Source of the DNA: Wuchereria bancrofti | Taxonomy: Eukaryota; Nematoda; Chromadorea; Rhabditida; Onchocercidae | Length of the DNA: 64,000 nucleotides | Reading direction: 5' to 3' | Assembly: GCA_005281725.1 (NCBI GenBank) | Contig: SSBO01000012.1 | Coordinates: forward strand, 13,456,946 to 13,520,945 | Shown here: in pieces, positions 62,801 through 64,000 of the stretch | How positions within the stretch are numbered: the first letter of the stretch is position 1 | Layout: every line of letters starts with the position of its first letter | Translations under genes and position numbers: made by a program | The notes under the pieces: generated by a model | Told to the model about the DNA's origin: nothing | Database searches by the model: none | The model's input: only the letters and a program-made list of their open reading frames with translations

Positions 62801-63919
62801 TTATAAATTAGTGTTTAAAATAAATGATTTATTTCTAAAATGAAACGAATTTCTTTTCTTTTTTTATTTTTAGAACCAACTGATGAAAGAATAACGATGA
62901 AAGGACATTATGAAAGAAATAAGATATCTTCTCTGATAACACATCAAACATCTTCTTTATCACCACAACACGTAACCACGTCAAATCGTGTATATCCATT
63001 AATAAATAATAATCACACAGATATTAATAGAAATAATGGTACCACTCATTTACAGGTTAATTTTTTATTCTCTTAATTATTTGTAAATTTTTGCAATAAT
63101 GAAAAACAATCATAAAATAGTATTGGTGTATATTTAGAAAGAATATTTTACAGAATGCAATATGTCGATATCCGGAAAAACCTAAGCCACCATTAAAACC
63201 AAGATTACTTCCTCTTGTTGAAGCATTATACTCGTATGAAGCTCAAGATACTGATGAATTATCATTCCTTGTTGGTGATAAATTTGAACTTGTAAATAAA
63301 GGTTAGTTTTTGTTATTAAAATTAACTAATTTGAATCTATAATTAATTAATAACGAATTGGTAATAATAAATATATATTTATATGTAGAAATGATATGCT
63401 TCGATTGATAAGAATATACAATTTGATTTATTGAATAAAATTCATTAGAATTATATTGTTTTGAATGCAATTGTATATGCTTTTTATTAGCATAAGAGCA
63501 ATAAAAATATATCAAAATATGAAGAATTAGGATTCATAATTAAATCCTAGATATTATTTTATCTTAAATAACAACGTTACCTGAAAATTTGTCGTCTTTT
63601 TAGTGGGATAAAATTAATTGAAGTACTGATATGTTTCACTATGTTTTTTTCAAATTTTTAAATTAAAAAATTTCTTGACCTAATGTTTGTTTTTTTGCCC
63701 AAACTTTTAATCAGATTCTGTTAATACTAAACAAAGTTTTTCGGCAATTCGATTAAATTCATTTTAAAAATCTTTTAGTTTAGTTTACTATTGCTGCAAT
63801 TATTCTTTGGTGCTTAACCTATTGTTATGATTGAATTTTCAGATTCCTCTGGTTGGTGGCAGGGCAGAATGAAGAATCGAACAGGCCTCTTTCCAGGGAA
63901 TTACGTTAGGGAATTGTAG
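50832..63919 (+). CDS. hum-1: Class I long-tailed myosin (MYO1E/F type; C. elegans HUM-1)
   Basis: Start codon on its own exon (ATG 50832-50834, donor GTAAGT; alternative 51074-51076). Then 24 exons in phase: 52530-52658, 52988-53130, 53483-53612, 54131-54274, 54506-54614, 54816-54919, 55357-55489, 55955-56146, 56365-56482, 57069-57226, 57581-57738, 58165-58250, 58379-58457, 58790-58896, 59126-59288, 59782-59862, 60373-60480, 61216-61392, 61683-61778, 61880-62025, 62215-62420, 62874-63055, 63154-63301, 63843-63919; 1,058 aa (human MYO1E 1,108). Motor: GESGAGKT P-loop (53526-53549), NSSRFGK switch I, DIYGFE switch II, actin-binding YVRCIKPND. One IQ motif ([14 protein letters not shown]), a TH1 lipid-binding tail starting [12 protein letters not shown], a short polar TH2 and a C-terminal SH3 ([27 protein letters not shown]). 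Actin motor for membrane tension and endocytosis. Confidence 0.95.
51048..51081 (+). other. hum-1: Candidate first exon 1b of the myosin gene (ATG only)
   Basis: AAACGATGTAGTAATG is followed by GTAAGT. The upstream phrase CTTTATAAGATTGATAAACG resembles CTTTAATTTGATAGACG before exon 1a, so the two are duplicates. Either can supply the start codon; RNA data are needed to tell. Confidence 0.45.
52345..52510 (+). repeat. (TATTTA)-type simple repeat tract
   Basis: Degenerate repeats of TATATTTATATTCC and TTATATTTATATT run up to the acceptor of the first large myosin exon. The short Tyr/Leu-rich open frames on it are chance. Confidence 0.85.
59861..60240 (+). repeat. Imperfect intronic duplication including a donor-like site
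   Basis: GGTATGTTGTTG...GAACATTATTTATTTTTCTAC... after the exon ending 59862 recurs from about 60128 as GGTATGTTGTTGTTTTTAGAACATTATTTATTTATC..., continuing as similar TTTATTTATTC-rich DNA (CTTAACTATTCAATTATTC). Both lie in the same myosin intron. Confidence 0.75.
60505..60622 (+). repeat. (TTA)n microsatellite in a myosin intron
   Basis: A trinucleotide tract of TTA with interspersed TTG, CTA and TCA starts 25 bases after the exon ending at 60480. The long Leu-only reading frame on the plus strand is a by-product of the repeat. Confidence 0.95.
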
Positions 63920-64000
63920 TGTTTTGAAATATTTAAATTTGTTTTAGCCTAATTTCTTTTGATTTTTTTTTTCTGTTGTTTGATTTCTTTGTTGTAAGGA

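Noticed and set aside
1..64000. CRISPR arrays, rRNA genes, bacterial operons
   Set aside because: No spaced direct-repeat array, rRNA core or ribosome-binding-site pattern was found; the sequence is eukaryotic.

Overview
The window looks like part of a nematode nuclear genome, most likely a spirurid or filarial (clade III) worm. This is inferred from very AT-rich DNA, genes split into many short exons with T-rich TTTTCAG/TTTTAG acceptors, two exact copies of the nematode SL1 spliced-leader 22-mer, and proteins that read as worm versions of TIPIN, class I myosin, HMG-CoA reductase and a CYP4-clan P450. I see no bacterial (Wolbachia-like) gene block. Single Ns and two N-runs mark draft-assembly joins.

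Layout. 12-810 (+): three exons of a coiled-coil gene that begins upstream of the window. 2524-7095: a palindromic mobile-element remnant with two nearly identical inverted arms of about 733 bp; next to the right arm lies a badly decayed BEL/Pao-type gag. 8190-9834 (-): exons of an immunoglobulin-superfamily gene, probably broken. SL1 22-mers sit at 8353-8374 and 13046-13067 (-), each next to related flanking DNA. 10402-12706: a 1,152-bp direct duplication joined at one N, probably an assembly artefact. 14308-16543 (+): a decayed HMG-CoA reductase catalytic domain. 22342-22662: two identical tRNA-Ser(TGA) genes. 23115-24841 (-): a complete TIPIN gene of about 289 aa. 28555-33624 (+): a complete 12-exon P450 of about 512 aa with an unusual I-helix. 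35280-42347 (+): a 17-exon gene of about 713 aa of unknown function with one membrane segment near the C-terminus. 43510-43583 (-): tRNA-Met(CAT), with a degenerate copy at 44210-44284. 44530-45460 (-): a non-LTR retrotransposon remnant. 50832-63919 (+): a complete long-tailed class I myosin (hum-1/MYO1E type) of about 1,058 aa, whose start codon appears to lie on a separate tiny exon present in two similar copies.

The intact genes are unrelated housekeeping or metabolic genes (replication-fork protection, oxidation chemistry, actin motor) and form no operon or pathway. The stretches between them are AT-rich, with simple repeats and transposon debris. Exon joins were checked by hand for phase only. 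No expression data or database searches were available.
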